Below the pieces are notes generated by a model. The model searched no databases. It saw only the letters and a list, made by a program, of their open reading frames with translations, and had not been told where the DNA came from. Source: Platerodrilus igneus (Eukaryota > Arthropoda > Insecta > Coleoptera > Lycidae). From it: a DNA stretch of 64,000 nucleotides. A program made the translations under genes and the position numbers. Below, piece after piece: positions 10,707 to 21,383 of the stretch; positions within the stretch are counted from its first letter, which is position 1; each line of letters opens with the position of its first letter. Location: NCBI GenBank assembly GCA_036346225.1, contig JARFIW010001480.1, forward strand, positions 11,315,001 to 11,379,000, written 5' to 3'.

Positions 10707-11000
10707 GTGCAACCGTAAAGTCCGGATCCCTAATAATAAAATGAAAACGACTTATTTTTGTGAAAACTCCAAAAACACGTCAAATTTAGCTTTTCTTGCC
10801 GTCTTATTGTTTATTGTTATAGCTCTGTAGATTCATCCCTTAAGGTAGGGTGAAATCAACCTTTGAAATCTTAAATATTGGTCAAATGACGTACCGTTAG
10901 AAAGCCTATTTCGTCCTCCTCTTTTCAAAAATGTCTTACTTTTTAATCTTCGTCGAGTACTTTCCGAGATACTGATTTTTCTAAGAATTAAGTTAACTAA
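10707..11000 (+). repeat. left terminal inverted repeat
   Basis: Pairs with 14,144-14,439 in inverted orientation. Shared words include CTAATAATAAAATG, AAAACTCCAAAAACACGTCAA, AAAAATGTCTTACTTTTTAATC and AAGAATTAAGTTAACTAAT. Confidence 0.85.
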
Positions 11001-11254
11001 TGCAATAAATAATTACAATCACAAATTATTTAATCAATCATCAACCAAAATACGTCTTAGGAAATTAAAATCAAACTAAAATTATATTAAATGTTCAAAA
11101 TGTCACCCATTCACTTCTTAACAGTAAGCAATTCTATTTAAAAATTCCTGAAGAAATTTTTTTATTGTGTTTGCCTCTATAAGACGAATTTCTTGAGTTA
11201 TTCGCCGTTTTATATCGTCAAGATTTTCCCGCCTCGCGATATAAATTTTAGATT

Positions 11255-11678
11255 TTAAATAATCCTAAAGAAAAAATGAAGTGGAGTAAGATCTAGCAAT
11301 CTAGCTGGCCACTCTATAGGCACCCGCCTGCCAATCCATCTACCTGGAAGGCTAGCATCTAGACTTTCACAAACATGACGCGCGAAATGAGGCGGTGCAC
11401 CATCTTGTTGAAACCAAACTCTATTAAGGAGATTTGAATTCTCTTCATCAGGTTGAAGTGCAATAAGAGCAGGTAGTAAATCACTTTGAAGGAAATTGAG
11501 GTATATTTCTCCAGTGAGAGTGCCATCAAAATGTATGGTCCTAATATCCTGTCGTCTGTTATTCCTACCCACAAATTTACCTTTTGAGGGCATTGAATGT
11601 GAGTTTCTCGCATCCAGTGCGGATTCTTTCAACTCCAGTAACGACAATTTTGTCGATTAACGTCTCCATTTACAGTGA
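11255..11678 (-). pseudogene. mariner-like transposase, C-terminal half
   Basis: The minus strand carries TVNGDVNRQNCRYW, NPHWMRETHIQCPQKVNLW and VGI. After a frame change it continues with FDGTLTGEIYLNFLQSDLLP, then NRVWFQQDGAPPHF (second catalytic Asp), GRWIGRRVPIEWPARLLDLTP and HFFF (third Asp). By my count 36 residues separate the second and third acidic residues. This is the DDE/D catalytic half of a Tc1/mariner transposase. The ORF ends shortly after the third Asp. The N-terminal half lies at 13,483-13,910. Family resemblance is strong; the subfamily cannot be fixed by eye. Confidence 0.85.
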
Positions 11679-11683
11679 AAGTT

Positions 11684-13477
11684 TGTAACATAATTTTTGG
11701 CGATTAATAAAATAAAGTATCAATTCTGTATCTAAAATAGTTCAAAGTAAACAGTTATAATTTTATGGGTGGGGAAATTAAATTGAGATAATATTATTAC
11801 AGATAAAAATAAAGATAGGGAGTATTTCATAACGAAATTCTGATTCAGAACGCATCGATGTTGATAGAATAGAGCTTGCGCGAGTTCATCACTGATGCAT
11901 ATCGATTTCCGGTTGAACAGACAGTCACGTCGTAACACGAAACAAGTAAGCATGGCTGATAAAAGGAAGCGATGTGACTTTCGTATTTCTTAGGTGCATG
12001 TGGCAGGGTCTCTAAGTACAGGGCATTTATCAATGGTATGTAATTAATGTTTAAGTTTCAACACATAAAGCCTTAAATTCTAGCGCAAAGAAAGAAAAAT
12101 ATCACACGTTAAAACAAAATAATATAAACTTGGAAAAGAAAATGTAAAAATTTCCACACTTAAAGAAAGCCCACCTTAGCAACGCAATATGGCGGAACCG
12201 AATTAGGCGTTTTACACGAGGCATCAAACGGCAAGATGGCAACAACTGTTTGAGGATTCGTTTGGTAAAGCCTGAATATTGAATTTCATGTCAACTGTTA
12301 GTTTAACATGCTATGACGATGAAGTATCAAAAAAAAGCTGACGAGGATTTTATATGTTGATAACGTACAAAGCTGATAAAGTTATTTTGTAGTCTATAAT
12401 GTTACGTTACGATAACGTTTGTGTTGATAGTGGTTAGCTTATTTAATATCCTTTTTTATACGTTCAGTTTAATAATTTTTAAAAATATTGCTAGAGCATT
12501 TCATTAAGGAAATTTTGTTGAATGAAGATTTAAATTGTGATATTAATACCTGTTTGGTGGTTCTTATAAATGTCAATCATACAAAAAGAAAACAATGAGT
12601 GAAATTTAAATGAGTAAATCTAAGATCTTGTTTGCTTAACAAACAAGTTGCATGTGTTGTTAACAGATTTGAAATAATTTAACCTGCAGTGACTTGAATT
12701 TTTAGATTTTCAATGTTGCATTTATTTAGTAATTTGTTCTTTTAACTAAAAACCATATAATTAATAGAAACATATGTGAACCAATTTGTCAGATCTGATT
12801 TTTGGGGAATTTGAAATTATTAGTTGTTAATTTATAAAAAGTCACCTAATCTTTTTTGACTATTTAAAAAGTAGATAATTATAACTTTGAAAATTGATTA
12901 TGACGCTAAAATATTTTGTACATATCTGTCTTATGAAACCAAAAGGATATTTATTCAGTTTTATTATAAATGATGAATCAATTTCGAAATTTTTATTGAG
13001 TGAGATTGATTTAAAAGAGATGAATGGAGTATGATGCTAAAATCCAGTGAATATCCTTACATAAGTACCCTTAGTTGGTTTTGAGACGTAAACAACTGTC
13101 TCCATTAATTTGTTTTAACATATTTATGTATTTATTACAGGTACTAACTGTTACGCTAGTAACAACTAATGTGTTAATACTTTGAAAGGTTTCTGGACTT
13201 TCCTTTCAGGTGTTTCTATCACAAAATGTTACATTTAAAGGTGTTGTGGCGCCTGGCAAATCCATTCTTTACAGACCCCTCTGTGTCTCATCGAAATCCG
13301 CTGAAGTTAGAGTTCAGACTTAGACCGAGAACCTCATAAAGGACCTTTGACGGAAAACTTACATCTCATGTGTAGTAAGAACCTACGAAGTTATCTCTGC
13401 GAGTCTCATTGCCTTTATTGGGGAGGGTATAATTATTTTCTATAAGAGAAAATAATAGATATTAAAATAAACATTTT
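11684..13477. mobile_element. 1,794-bp insertion in the mariner transposase, 5-bp duplication
   Basis: The transposase frame reads VFSDEAT up to 13,483 and resumes with FTVNG below 11,683. AAGTT is present at 11,679-11,683 and 13,478-13,482, and deleting the insert with one copy restores the frame exactly across VFSDEAT-FTVNG. The insert begins TGTAACATAA and ends AAATAAACATTTT. It is AT-rich, has no coding capacity that I recognise and no inverted ends. A 5-bp duplication and a TG start suggest a solo LTR, although the right end is not a clean CA and 1.8 kb would be long; an unknown non-autonomous DNA element is the alternative. Confidence 0.7.
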
Positions 13478-13482
13478 AAGTT

Positions 13483-13910
13483 GCTTCGTCTGAAAATACA
13501 ATGAGACGATAAAAATTTGAATTGTTTGCTTGCATGTGCATAACCACTATACAAAATTGCCGTCGTCTATCACAATCGTCTTCGTTCAGTTCTTGAACTG
13601 TTTGAATTTTGTAGGGATGAAACTTTTCCTTCTTTAGAATCTTATGCACTGAACTCTGACTAATTTCGTTTTCCACAGCAAGTGATCGTGTCGACAAATG
13701 TGGATTCTCTTCTATTTTTAAAAAAACTTCTAACTTAATATCATTATTAACTTTTGGACGATCAGTTTTAGGTACATCTTTTACACTACCAGTTTCCAAA
13801 AAATTTTTGGCTATTTTTCCAACCGTTGATCGCGTTATCTGACGATTTGGGCATTTTACATTTAACAATGCGCACACATCATTGTGAGTCCTTGTTAGAT
13901 TACCATACCA
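13483..13910 (-). pseudogene. mariner-like transposase, N-terminal half
   Basis: From near 13,900 the minus strand reads VCALLNVKCPNRQITRSTVG, then IAKNFLETGSVKD and RPKVNN, the first helix-turn-helix. NPHLSTRSLAVENEISQSSV and HKILKKEKFHPYKIQTVQEL give the second, then LNEDDCDRRRQFC and IVFSDEAT with the first catalytic Asp. This is the paired-like DNA-binding region plus the start of the DDE domain. It is cut at 13,483 by the 1,794-bp insertion. The frame is open over 133 residues, so this half is well preserved. Confidence 0.85.
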
Positions 13911-14143
13911 AAATCAATTAAAATTTCAATCCTTTAAGTTTCGGTTAATTTACCATAATTTCAAAACATCAAACTAGAATGAACAATGCAAATTCTACGA
14001 GTTTTAACAGTTTTGTTCATTATTTGTAGTTTATTGAAATAACTAGCTTAACAGTTGAATGCAATAGGTAACTAGATTTTTTTGAATAAAACGTAAGTAT
14101 TAACATTCCAATATTGCAAACGGAACGCCTGGGCGGTTTTTAT

Positions 14144-14439
14144 ATTAGTTAACTTAATTCTTAAAAAATCAATATCTCGGAAAGTACTCGATAAAGATTA
14201 AAAAGTAAGACATTTTTGAAAAGAGGACGCAATAGGCTTTCTAATAATGTCACTTGCCCCCTATTGCTATTTAAGATTTCAAGGGTTGATTTCACCTTAC
14301 CTTAGGGGATAAACTTACAGAACTAAAACTATTAGCAATAAAACCGCAAGAAAATACTAAAATTGACGTGTTTTTGGAGTTTTCATAAAAATACGTCGTT
14401 TCCATTTTATTATTAGGAATCCTGACTTTACGGTTACAC
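14144..14439 (-). repeat. right terminal inverted repeat
   Basis: Inverted partner of 10,707-11,000, with small indels and scattered substitutions between the two arms. Confidence 0.85.
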
Positions 14440-14559
14440 AGTAAAGTGAAATTGAAGCAAGTAAGACAGGAATAGTGAGAAATCGGTTAGTTGTTTACGT
14501 GACATTCTCCGAAACATTATAAGGAACTCAAGAATTGTAGAAGTTTGTGCTGACTTTTG

Positions 14560-14988
14560 GGTACTGTTTCAACCAAATCCTCCTCTGAAGCAAACACTTT
14601 TGAAGTGGCAGAACTTCTACATGAGGAGTTCGTTTAGAGATCGCCGCAGAAGTCGACGCGTAAAAGATTTACGGAATTGGGTATATCCTAGTCGACAATG
14701 CAGAAGCACATGAAACAAGATTTAGGCCTGCACCAAGTTCGGCCTACACTCGTCAAACAATTGGATGCTGACTTGGATCCGAGAATGGAAGCATGCGCGG
14801 CACCCTTTAGGATGTTTAATGTAATTCTAAAACGATGCAGTGACCTTTTCCGATGAATGTGCGATTTGCCAGAGTTGTCGAACTTGCAATGTAGTCGTTT
14901 GATGTAAGGAAAATCTACACTTTTATGAACAGTTGGAAAATAACCCACCACATGTGATGATTTGGACAGCTCTTTACATTAGACGCTT
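14560..14988 (+). pseudogene. second mariner-type transposase, N-terminal part
   Basis: Several plus-strand frames give HMKQDLGL, RPTLVKQLDADLDPRMEA, then FSDECAICQSCRTCNVVV, CKENLHFYEQLENNPPHVMI and W. This is the end of the DNA-binding region, the first catalytic Asp (FSDE) and the following strand of a Tc1/mariner transposase of a different lineage from the 10.7-14.4 kb element. It stops at 14,988, exactly where a BEL LTR begins. Its C-terminal part resumes at 16,690. There are many stops and frameshifts. Confidence 0.75.
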
Positions 14989-15404
14989 TGTTGAGTACAA
15001 TAAAAGCTACTCAGAGAGAGAAAAGCGGGTGTATCGCCAAACAGATATTAAACTAATGCGGTCTTCAATATTCTTACGTGATGTCCAGTTAGAGCAGTAA
15101 AGATTCTTGGATCTAGAACACTTTTTACTGCATTCGTAAAATAATATAAAGCGGTGAGGTAGTCCAATGAAGGAACTGACCTCCGAAACAAAAACTTATT
15201 GTTCAAGCGGTGACAATGGACTGTTAGTTAGGCCGCGTAATCACAAAACATACGGCTAACAAGACAGAACATTGAAGGTGAGAACGCGACCCGGTTTGTC
15301 AAGAATTAAATAAAGGGCCAGATATTACCATTAACAAATAAACTTAACTTTTACAGTAATAATATAAAGAAACTAAATAAATATATACAGGGTTGGACGG
15401 AACA
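14989..15404 (-). repeat. BEL LTR (3' LTR of copy C)
   Basis: A 416-bp block, TGTTGAGTAC to GGAACA on the plus strand. It aligns along its length with 48,673-49,056, sharing GAGAAAAGCGGG, AATATAAAGCGGTGAGGTAGT and GAAACTAAATAAATATATACA. The edges are set by the common ends of the two copies and both have TG...CA termini. Confidence 0.8.
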
Positions 15405-15459
15405 TACCGCCCATCAAAATGGAAACATTTTAATTTTCGTCTAGAGGGAGGGGGAAGAG

Positions 15460-15816
15460 TTAAACCACAGGACGCCTAAACTCGCCAAGCGCTGTTCTAA
15501 CGGTGGCAACGCGGACAATCCCGACGGCGCCAGGATGCACGGAAATAACACGCCCAAGTGACCACTGAAGAGGAGGTAGAGAATCGGTTTTAATTAGAAC
15601 TAAGTCTTCCGGTTGAAAATTATTTTTGGCCACATGACATTTGGATTTTACTTGAAGGGTATGCAAGTATTCCCGGGACCAGCGCGACCAGAAGTCTTGA
15701 TAAAGACGCTGCACTAATTGCCATCGAGACAAACGATTTAGAGGAGTGCCGTCAGTGTGGGACCAGGCGGGGTGGAAAAAGCGCAAAGGGTCAAAAAATG
15801 ACCCGGCGTTGAACAA
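15460..15816 (-). pseudogene. BEL/Pao integrase C-terminal (DUF5641-like) domain
   Basis: A 118-residue open frame with LSRWQLVQRLYQDFWSRWS, REYLHTLQ, then LVLIKTDSLPPLQWSLGRVI and VHPGAVGIVRVATVRTALGE. This is the region that closes the polyprotein of BEL/Pao retrotransposons, and it lies directly before the 3' LTR as expected. The ATG-started frame is open to FRRPVV. Upstream it joins the integrase core through frame breaks. Confidence 0.85.
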
Positions 15817-15899
15817 CTGAGGTCGTTAGGATTGTTACTAACTGGGGTCAGAGGGTGCGAATTAAGGACAGCTTCAATTTAGATAAAAACGGTTGGCAA

Positions 15900-16682
15900 G
15901 GTTAGAACTTGCTCTCCTACAACACGAAGTAGCAAGTTCTTGACGGATTTGACGCCAGCTTCTCAAAGACCCCCAAAATCGGGCGCAAAAGGTGGGTTAA
16001 AATGCCAAGTAATTAGTTCTTGGGAAGCTGCGACTTTAGCAAAGGAAACAAGTTGACGATGGTCACTGACAAAGTTTGTACCGTATCTGTTGTACAAATG
16101 TTCACATCGACCACGACAAGCAAGAAACCGACGAAACGCGGCCAAAAAAGCGCCAGCGATTAAATCGGAAACTAGCTCCAAGCGAAGAGCTTTGATACAC
16201 ATACAAATAAAAATGCGCCGCGGATTCGGCTCATGGTTATTGTAAACGGGCCACAAAAGTCCAGGCCGGTATGCAAAAATGGTTTAACTTGAGTTATTGT
16301 GGCAGAGGGAAGATTGCCCATGGGGGTGAATAGACTTGGGATGTGTTTTCCAACAAGTAATACAAAGTACCTGGCGAATAGATCTTCTCGCAGAAACTAT
16401 CCAAAATCTTTGAGTTATAAGGAATTGTGTTGTTTGAATACCTGCGTGATAATATTTGTGATGAATGTATTGAATATACAGATTCGTGAAAAGACTCTTA
16501 CTGGGCAATAAGGTGGGGAATCGTTTTACGTAATAAATAGGGGCGTAACTTAACCGACCACCTACACGAAGCACGTCATTTAAAAGAAAGGGGAATAATT
16601 TTTGGAACCTTTTGGCAAGTGGAGTCCCGGATTGAAGGGCTCTGATCTCAACCGAAAAAGTTGGGGCGTTGGGAATCAGCAT
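15900..16682 (-). pseudogene. BEL/Pao integrase, zinc-binding domain and core
   Basis: The first part (16,682-16,284) has LNDVLRVGGRLSYAP, IHHKYYHAGIQTTQFLITQR, then FWIVSARRSIRQVLCITCWK: the HHCC zinc-binding region. The second (16,256-15,963) has IKALRLELVSDLIAGAFLAA, FRRFLACRGRCEHLYNRYGT, NFV and WHFNPPFAPDFGGL, the integrase core through its WxFNPPxAPHFGG motif. Frame breaks separate the parts. The sequence above 16,685 is no longer BEL. Confidence 0.8.
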
Positions 16683-16689
16683 CGGTACC

Positions 16690-17090
16690 TTAACATGTTA
16701 CAGAACTGATTTATTCATCTATTGGATGAGTACTGATTTAGAGAGTTATGTTGGTTTTAGTATGATGAGGCACTTGCGCATTGTACCATTGCACTACGCG
16801 AATATCATAATGAAATTCTTTCTGGGCGTTGGCTTGCTAGTGGTCCTTCTGCACCAACGTTACTACTTATATGGTCAACACTAAGCCCAGACCTCGCCAC
16901 ATGTCATAATTCGCAATGGGAGTTCATACTGGGTATTGTTTCACAAAACCGTTACAATACTACTGACGAACTGTAAAATGCTGTGAGATAAGCTTTCACT
17001 CAAGTTATGCCAGCAATTCTCCAAAAATGTCGCATAGAACCTGTCGACGTATTATCCTTTGCTATGAGATTGACTGTACACAAACATTTG
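16690..17090 (+). pseudogene. second mariner-type transposase, C-terminal part
   Basis: Plus-strand frames give PLHYANIIMKFF, then SPDLTP-equivalent and FFLWG-equivalent remnants, Y..TTDELKNAV-like and FTQVMPAILQKMSHRTCRR, then IILCYEIDCTQT. These correspond to the end of the catalytic domain and the C-terminal tail of the transposase begun at 14,560-14,988. About 30 codons are missing between the two parts, so the BEL fragment arrived with, or was followed by, a small deletion. Confidence 0.7.
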
Positions 17091-18200
17091 GACAAGTAAT
17101 AGTTCGTATCTCAATAAGACTCCTCTTAAGAACTGCTGTTCATTTTATTTATTTAAGTTTAGGGATTTATGTTGGTTATTATAGGGGGGTAACAAGACTT
17201 CATGGCCTCCATGTAGTTCTGCTACGAAAACCCATAACCTATAAAGCGAGTGGGTTGCCTATACAATCGTTACAAAGTGTTATCGCTTTATAAATGAATG
17301 CGTTCTCTTGATGCTTAATGACTGATTTTAATGTTTCGTAAAACACAGTTCCATCAAGTTCCTGTATTTGTTTTTTAACAACGTTTCCGGTGTTATAACT
17401 TTCTGTTAAGTACAATTTAAAACAGGGGCCAAGGGATGGTTTGAAAGCAAAATAACCAAAATTGTTTCTCAAACTAAATTTAAGACTAAATTAAAATTTA
17501 TGCAGCCTTGAAAACTTACAAAGTTATAATTAATGTAAAAGATACAGGTCAAATTGGTAAAGGAAATTTGTGGGATTAATTAAGAAATTTGCCTGACAGG
17601 TAAGAAACTGTTTCTCTTGCAGTGATTAGCTTATAATTTGTTAACAAAATCAATATTCTGAAACAATTTTCTAAAGTTTTAGTAATTATACAACAGAGCC
17701 GACAGGCATTAGTGGGTTGGGATATATTCAAAGCCGTTCTTAGCATTAATCTTGCTTGCCAATCTTAAAATAAAGTGTAAATACATTTGCAAGGACACCT
17801 TTTGTGATCTATTTGTGTTAAACCATTAATTATACAGACCAATACGATTTAGTTTCCTGATAGCTGATGAGCGCCTTTTGTGCATTTTTGATCGCTGAAA
17901 CTGAATCTGGACTCACAATTTTCGTATTACCCTCAGATATTAAGATATTTGTTAAATTATGTTTACATTGTATAACATATTCTAACGAACGTAATCCGAT
18001 GGGTGACTCATCATTGGAATGTAAACAGTGTTAGAATGTCTGGTGAAGGTTCTAGAAATCCATGTTAAGGTCGATTTAAAATATATAACCGCCATGGACA
18101 GTGTGAACAGCAGTTGATATCCTAAGCGCGTTTATAGATATCTATAAATATAAATAAAGAAATAATATTTTACTATACAGTATATGTTACCTATAAACTT
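17091..18200. other. mostly non-coding, one unrecognised minus-strand ORF
   Basis: Nothing recognisable except the frame at 17,239-17,472, described separately. Confidence 0.4.
17239..17472 (-). CDS. unrecognised 77-residue ORF
   Basis: The frame reads like real protein: FGYFAFKPSLGPCFKLYLTE, SYNTGNVVKKQIQELDGTVF, then ETLKSVIKHQENAFIYKA and CNDCIGNPLAL. It has balanced composition, one CxxC and no low-complexity bias, unlike most chance frames here. I do not recognise the family. There are no neighbours on the same strand to help, and both sides lack continuing frames. It may be an exon or a remnant of an uncommon element. Confidence 0.3.
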   Translation of the reverse strand: MRNNFGYFAFKPSLGPCFKLYLTESYNTGNVVKKQIQELDGTVFYETLKSVIKHQENAFIYKAITLCNDCIGNPLAL

Positions 18201-18207
18201 CATAGAA

Positions 18208-18515
18208 TGTCTCGAATGTGTGTAATCAAACGATTGTTACGTATGTGGTGAGTTTAAGATTAAATTTCACAAAAAGACAGTAACTGCGTTAATCAGAAAA
18301 GTTTATGAACTTTATTTTGAATGCAACCTAGGAGATCAGAACAAATTTGGAGCGCCGCATATCATTTGTGCAATGTGTGATGTAAATTTAAGAGAATGGC
18401 TCAATGGTACCTGTAAGCCAATGCCTTTTCCGTTTCTATGCTGTAGGGAAAACCTAATGATCATGCCACATATTGTTATTTTTGCTTGATGAATCTATCT
18501 GGACTTTCGCTTGTA
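18208..18515 (+). pseudogene. arthropod multi-copy family of unknown function, N-terminal part
   Basis: From ATG 18,208 (MSRMCV), with a shift near 18,225, the frame gives SNDCYVCGEF, then VYELYFECNLGDQNKFGAPH, IICAMCDVNLREWLNG, PFPFLC and CRENL; after another shift CYFCLMNLSG. Paired CxxC/CxxC/CxxC motifs around GDQxKxWAPHxxCxxC are a hallmark of a large, uncharacterised arthropod protein family found in many copies per genome. A zinc-binding N-terminal domain is inferred from the cysteines. The C-terminal part lies at 20,128-21,383, beyond a 1.6-kb interruption. Its function is unknown; copy number suggests a mobile or amplified gene. Confidence 0.7.
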
Positions 18516-20127
18516 ACGTTCCGTTTATTTTGTTACCTTATATTAGAGAAATATGTATATAAAGTCCCTTAGTTTGTGTAAATAATTCATTAGTTTAAAA
18601 TATAACAAAGAGCGCATTGCCCGCACATCCCTTCATAATTTCGACAGTTTTTTTTGGAGGTAATCAAAAAGGCGGAGGGCTGTGACGTTTATGAGGTAAG
18701 TTTATCAAGTTGAGTTTTTGATATAAAAAAAAAATCGCTTAGAGCGGATTTATTCAGTTCTTACATGAAATATGTAGTTACAATATCATAGTTAATGGAT
18801 CGTTTATTTTGATGGTTCAGGGGAAGTTTTAATACAAGTGCCGAGTTTTGATTGTTGATCTTCGCTAGTAGCGTCACATGCTGCACGTGGTTAATCACTT
18901 TGTTGTAGGTTGAGGCATCCTCTTTTGTTGTTTACGTTTTAGAAGTATTAATTAATGCCAATGAATTTGGGAGTTACTGTCTGGAGGATGAATGGAAATC
19001 TCGTTACGGTTGCGGTAGGCCCGTAATATAACCCAGTTGTTGGGAATCAAGTAATAGATTAATTGTCACGTGTTTGAAAGTAGAAAACTCAACACCCTTA
19101 CAGTGTTGACTGGTACAATCCACCTTACAAGGTAAGCGACTGTATTCGTAGATTTTACAGTGCCGCCCCAAATACGTCGATTATAATTGAATGTTTGTAT
19201 AATTAAACTAAGCACAACCCGTACATGAAATTGTGTTAATCCCTTATCACCGAGTCCTAAAGTGTGTGCGCTTTATTGATACTTTACCGTTGTCGTAAAC
19301 AACAAACACATTTAACTAGTATAAATAGTTAAACCATATTATTCCCAATTAACGTAATATTTAAGACAGTTGTACTGATACTTCCATTTATTCAAAATTA
19401 TTATGATTACATATTTGCTGAATTAAGATCACAATTTACATTTTGAATTGAAAGTTATTGTTGCCGTTAAGTTAGTAGCGTAGGGTTGCATGCACACGGC
19501 GTCATACGCATTACGTTTCAAATATTTTATTAGTTACTGTGTAAGTAGAGCAAGTGGGAGTGTCCTGTGCACTCAACTCCACCTTAATTTTATTACACAT
19601 TGCTTTACTGGCCAGTACACCTTATAGTAATAATAATTGTATGCCATTTACTTTATCGATAATATTACTTGTGGTAATGTTTACATTTACTTGTTCATGT
19701 ATGTATGTGCCATATTTGTTTATGTAACCAACACATGTATTTATTTCAGTCGTTGGGATTTGTTAATAGAATTAAGTAAAGTTGTCTACGTGCATTATTT
19801 TAGTAAGAAGTTTATGTTAGTAGGGTGAATTCAACCTCTCTACTCTGCGAGATTTTCTGAGGATTTTATGTTAAATATTGAGCTGCAAGGAGTCTACCGA
19901 CCAGTGACAAGATTCTCCTTTTGTCATCTAGCATTGTGACTTTACTGGTAGTGCCCACGCGATTTTTGACGTTTTACCGAATTCACATCTCATTATAATT
20001 GTCATCTTAGGGCATTTAGCAATCCCAATTTACGACTTTTGTCTGACCTACCCCTCACCGGCTAGAGCTAGGCCGCTCACGGGTCCCGATCCGTCCCTTG
20101 TACCATAACCTGCAATCAGCTCTCAAA
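18516..20127. other. ~1.6-kb interruption of the unknown family copy
   Basis: The family sequence stops after NLSG near 18,515 and resumes with YHNLQSALKPVPR near 20,128. In other members of the family these are separated by only about ten to twenty residues. The interrupting DNA starts near CTTGTAACGTTCC, has a TATATAAAG near 18,558 and no recognisable coding. I could not find a convincing target duplication. An LTR-like insertion or an intron are both possible. Confidence 0.45.
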
Positions 20128-21383
20128 CCAGTTCCTCGCAGCCAGAATTTACCTGTTCCCAAACGTCCAGAATGATACACTTGACAATGATGTGAATGCT
20201 GCTGAAGATAATATTGCTGAACTTATGAAAGACAACACGAATCCTGATTTCCAAACAGTTGGAATAGGTTCGCTACTTTTACTTTCACACGAACAGCTTA
20301 TCGACTTGGTACTGGATATAAATTTGTCAAAAGGTCAAACCGAAAGATTGGGTTTGTAGGATGCAAGATTGAAATCTAATACAGAGTGGTACGCATATTT
20401 CCACATATCAGAAACGTAAACAAGATTTCCTTCATTTCTTTGCATCGTGTGATTGGTTGCTAGATGTTCGTGGACTAATGGATGCATTAGTATGTAAATA
20501 CAAAACTAATTAGTGGAGACTATTCATTGATTCTTCTACTCTAAGCCTTAAGGAAGTTTGCCTCCACAATGGAAATTCATACCCCTACGTTCCTATTGCC
20601 TATGCAGTACGTATGAAGGAAAACTATGACAATATGAAAACTTTACTTGCAAAATTAAGTATATAGAACATGGGTGGCGCATAAGTGGTGATTTGAAAGT
20701 CCAGCACTTTAGCTAAGGATACAATTGGATTACACCAAGAACTGCTGGTTTTTTTGCGAATGAGACAGCAGAGCAAAAGATAAACACTACGTTGTAAATT
20801 GAAAAATGCGAATACTTTCTTGCTGGAGAAAAATCTTACAAATGCTCCTCTCGTTGATACAAGGAAAGCTTTGCTACAACCTCTAGACATGAAACCGAAA
20901 CTGATGAAAATTTTTGCATAAAGATAGTAAATGATTGGAATATCCAAGAGAGAGGTTCCCGGAATAAGTGAGGCAAAAATAAAACAAGGAATTTTTACTT
21001 AGCTGCAAACTCGTTACATCATAAAGAACAATGTATTCGATGCAAAATTTACTGAGAATAAGACTGCTGCATGGGTATCATTTAAAGAGGTGCATTCCAA
21101 TTTCTAGGGACCACAAAAAAATGACGAACAAATTGTGGATCTTTTAATTTCCACATACAGCAACATGTCTGTGAAGATTCATTTTCCCCACTTACATTTA
21201 GCCTTTTTCACCCTAAGTCTAGGGTTTGGGAGTGGCGAAGATAGTATAAGGTTTTACCAATACACTATCTATTGTAAAAACCGATACCAAGGAAAGTGGA
21301 ACCCCACAATGCCCGCTGATTGTTTTTGCAACCTAACCAGGGATATTTCAATAGTTCTCTACAAACGAAAACCATATGTATAA
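20128..21383 (+). pseudogene. arthropod multi-copy family of unknown function, main domain
   Basis: Frames in order: YHNLQSALKPVPRSQNLPVP, DFQTVGIGSLLLLSHEQLID, LVLDINLSKGQTERLG, later WKFIPL / YVPIAYAV-type remnants, GDLKVQ, a LGYNW-like segment, LLQPLDMKPKLMKIF and SVKIHFPHLHLAFF. It ends RYQGKWNPTMPADCFCNLTR. This order (INLSKxQAExLGSRL, GNKxPSVPIAHA, ICGDLKV, LPPLHIKLGLMKNF, MSLKIHFLHSHLDFF, YQGxWNxxMLADYCWxLxRD) is that of the uncharacterised arthropod family. Many stops and frameshifts make it a dead copy. Confidence 0.75.

Larger units (their letters stand above)
10707..14439 (-). mobile_element. mariner-like element with ~295-bp terminal inverted repeats
   Basis: The ends 10,707-11,000 and 14,144-14,439 are inverted repeats of each other, readable along their full length with roughly one mismatch per ten bases. 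Both start GTG-AACCGTAAAGTC. Between them the minus strand encodes a Tc1/mariner-superfamily transposase, split by a 1,794-bp insertion (11,684-13,477). Without that insertion the element would be about 1.9 kb. TA target duplications cannot be fixed with certainty. Such long TIRs are unusual for mariner, which usually has TIRs of some tens of bases. Confidence 0.8.
14989..16685 (-). mobile_element. BEL/Pao element, 3' half (copy C)
   Basis: Read on the minus strand: integrase (16,682 to 15,900), the DUF5641-like tail (15,816 to 15,460) and a 3' LTR (15,404 to 14,989). The 5' LTR, gag, protease, RT and RNase H are absent. The LTR matches that of BEL copy A at 48,673-49,056. The fragment sits inside a mariner transposase, whose two parts flank it at 14,988 and 16,690. 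Confidence 0.8.
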
